Source: an uncultured Tateyamaria sp.
GTDB taxonomy: Bacteria > Pseudomonadota > Alphaproteobacteria > Rhodobacterales > Rhodobacteraceae
Direction: 5' to 3'
Length of the DNA: 64,000 nucleotides
Assembly (NCBI RefSeq): GCF_947503415.1
Contig: NZ_CANNDS010000002.1
Span: 310,001-374,000 of the forward strand
The position numbers and the translations under genes are program-made. Positions 63,070 to 64,000 of this stretch are shown here, piece by piece. The notes under the pieces were generated by a model. That model had not been told where the DNA came from. It did no database searches and saw only the letters and a list, made by a program, of their open reading frames with translations. Positions within the stretch are counted from its first letter, which is position 1. Each line of letters begins with the position of its first letter.

Positions 63070-64000
63070 ATGAACGAGCCGAAAATCACCGATGATCTGA
63101 TCGCCAGTCACGGGCTCAGCCCGGACGAATACGACCGCATCCTCCAGATCATCGGGCGCGAGCCGACCTTCACCGAGCTTGGCATCTTTTCGGCCATGTG
63201 GAACGAACACTGCTCCTACAAATCCTCCAAGATCCATCTGAAAAAGCTGCCCACCACCGGACCGCAAGTGATCTGCGGCCCCGGCGAAAACGCAGGCGTC
63301 GTCGACATCGGCGATGGCCAAGCCGTGGTCTTCAAGATGGAAAGCCACAACCACCCCAGCTACATCGAACCCTACCAAGGGGCCGCCACCGGCATGGGCG
63401 GCATCCTGCGCGACGTCTTCACCATGGGCGCGCGCCCCATCGCGTCCATGAATGCCCTGTCCTTCGGAGAACCCGACCACCCCAAAACCCGCCAGCTTGT
63501 CCACGGTGTGGTCGAAGGTATCGGCGGTTACGGCAACGCGTTCGGCGTACCCTGCGCGGGCGGCGAGGTGCGCTTTGATCCGGCCTACAATGGCAACTGC
63601 CTCGTGAACGCCTTCGCCGCCGGTCTCGCCGACGCCGACAAGATCTTCTACTCCGCCGCCTCCGGCCTCGGTATGCCCGTTGTCTACCTCGGTGCCAAGA
63701 CCGGACGGGACGGCGTGGGCGGGGCCACCATGGCCTCCGCAGAATTCGACGACACAATCGAAGAAAAGCGCCCCACCGTGCAGGTCGGTGACCCCTTCAC
63801 CGAAAAGCGCCTGATGGAAGCGACGCTTGAGTTGATGCAGACCGGTGCTGTCATCTCCATCCAGGACATGGGGGCCGCTGGCCTCACCTGCTCTGCGGTG
63901 GAAATGGGCGACAAGGGTGGGCTTGGCGTCAAGCTGAACCTGAACGCCGTGCCCGTGCGCGAAGAGAACATGACCGCCTACGAAATGATGTTGTCGGAAT
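63070..64000 (+). CDS. purL: Phosphoribosylformylglycinamidine synthase subunit II (truncated by window edge)
   Basis: [83 protein letters not shown]. Confidence 0.96.
   Translation, partial: MNEPKITDDLIASHGLSPDEYDRILQIIGREPTFTELGIFSAMWNEHCSYKSSKIHLKKLPTTGPQVICGPGENAGVVDIGDGQAVVFKMESHNHPSYIEPYQGAATGMGGILRDVFTMGARPIASMNALSFGEPDHPKTRQLVHGVVEGIGGYGNAFGVPCAGGEVRFDPAYNGNCLVNAFAAGLADADKIFYSAASGLGMPVVYLGAKTGRDGVGGATMASAEFDDTIEEKRPTVQVGDPFTEKRLMEATLELMQTGAVISIQDMGAAGLTCSAVEMGDKGGLGVKLNLNAVPVREENMTAYEMMLSE

Overview
This window reads as a GC-rich alphaproteobacterial chromosome segment, most likely Rhodobacteraceae (Roseobacter-type), judged from protein content and gene order. It is mainly core genome: cysS (truncated), an MttB-superfamily methyltransferase, class II RNR nrdJ, tRNA-Pro, fabI, trpE, trpG-trpD-trpC-moaC-moeA-lexA, comEC, gltX, gltA, ccm genes, argC, murI, a fused indolepyruvate ferredoxin oxidoreductase with a divergent LysR regulator, an MscS channel, an AgcS symporter, a tandem glycine riboswitch with gcvT-gcvH-gcvP, and purL (truncated). 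No CRISPR array, transposon or prophage block was seen. The items most worth a second look are: (1) a GH108 endolysin/holin pair embedded in the ccmE-ccmF-ccmH gene string, preceded by a perfect GGTTAA-N6-TTAACC dyad and resembling the detached lysis cassette of gene transfer agents, with a dockerin/EF-hand-like Ca2+ loop inside the endolysin; (2) a cluster of four small secreted proteins, three clearly paralogous, downstream of an MscS channel; (3) two adjacent RTX-repeat proteins with an N-terminal hydrophobic segment and a repeated C-terminal module; (4) a hairpin-rich ~330-nt non-coding region between nrdJ and a strong intrinsic terminator, plus a tandem NrdR-box candidate upstream of nrdJ; (5) a dispersed intergenic repeat (TTCTTCTGGCCAAAAATATCCC + GC hairpin) placed just after stop codons. 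All calls come from reading the sequence and supplied ORFs; no searches were run.
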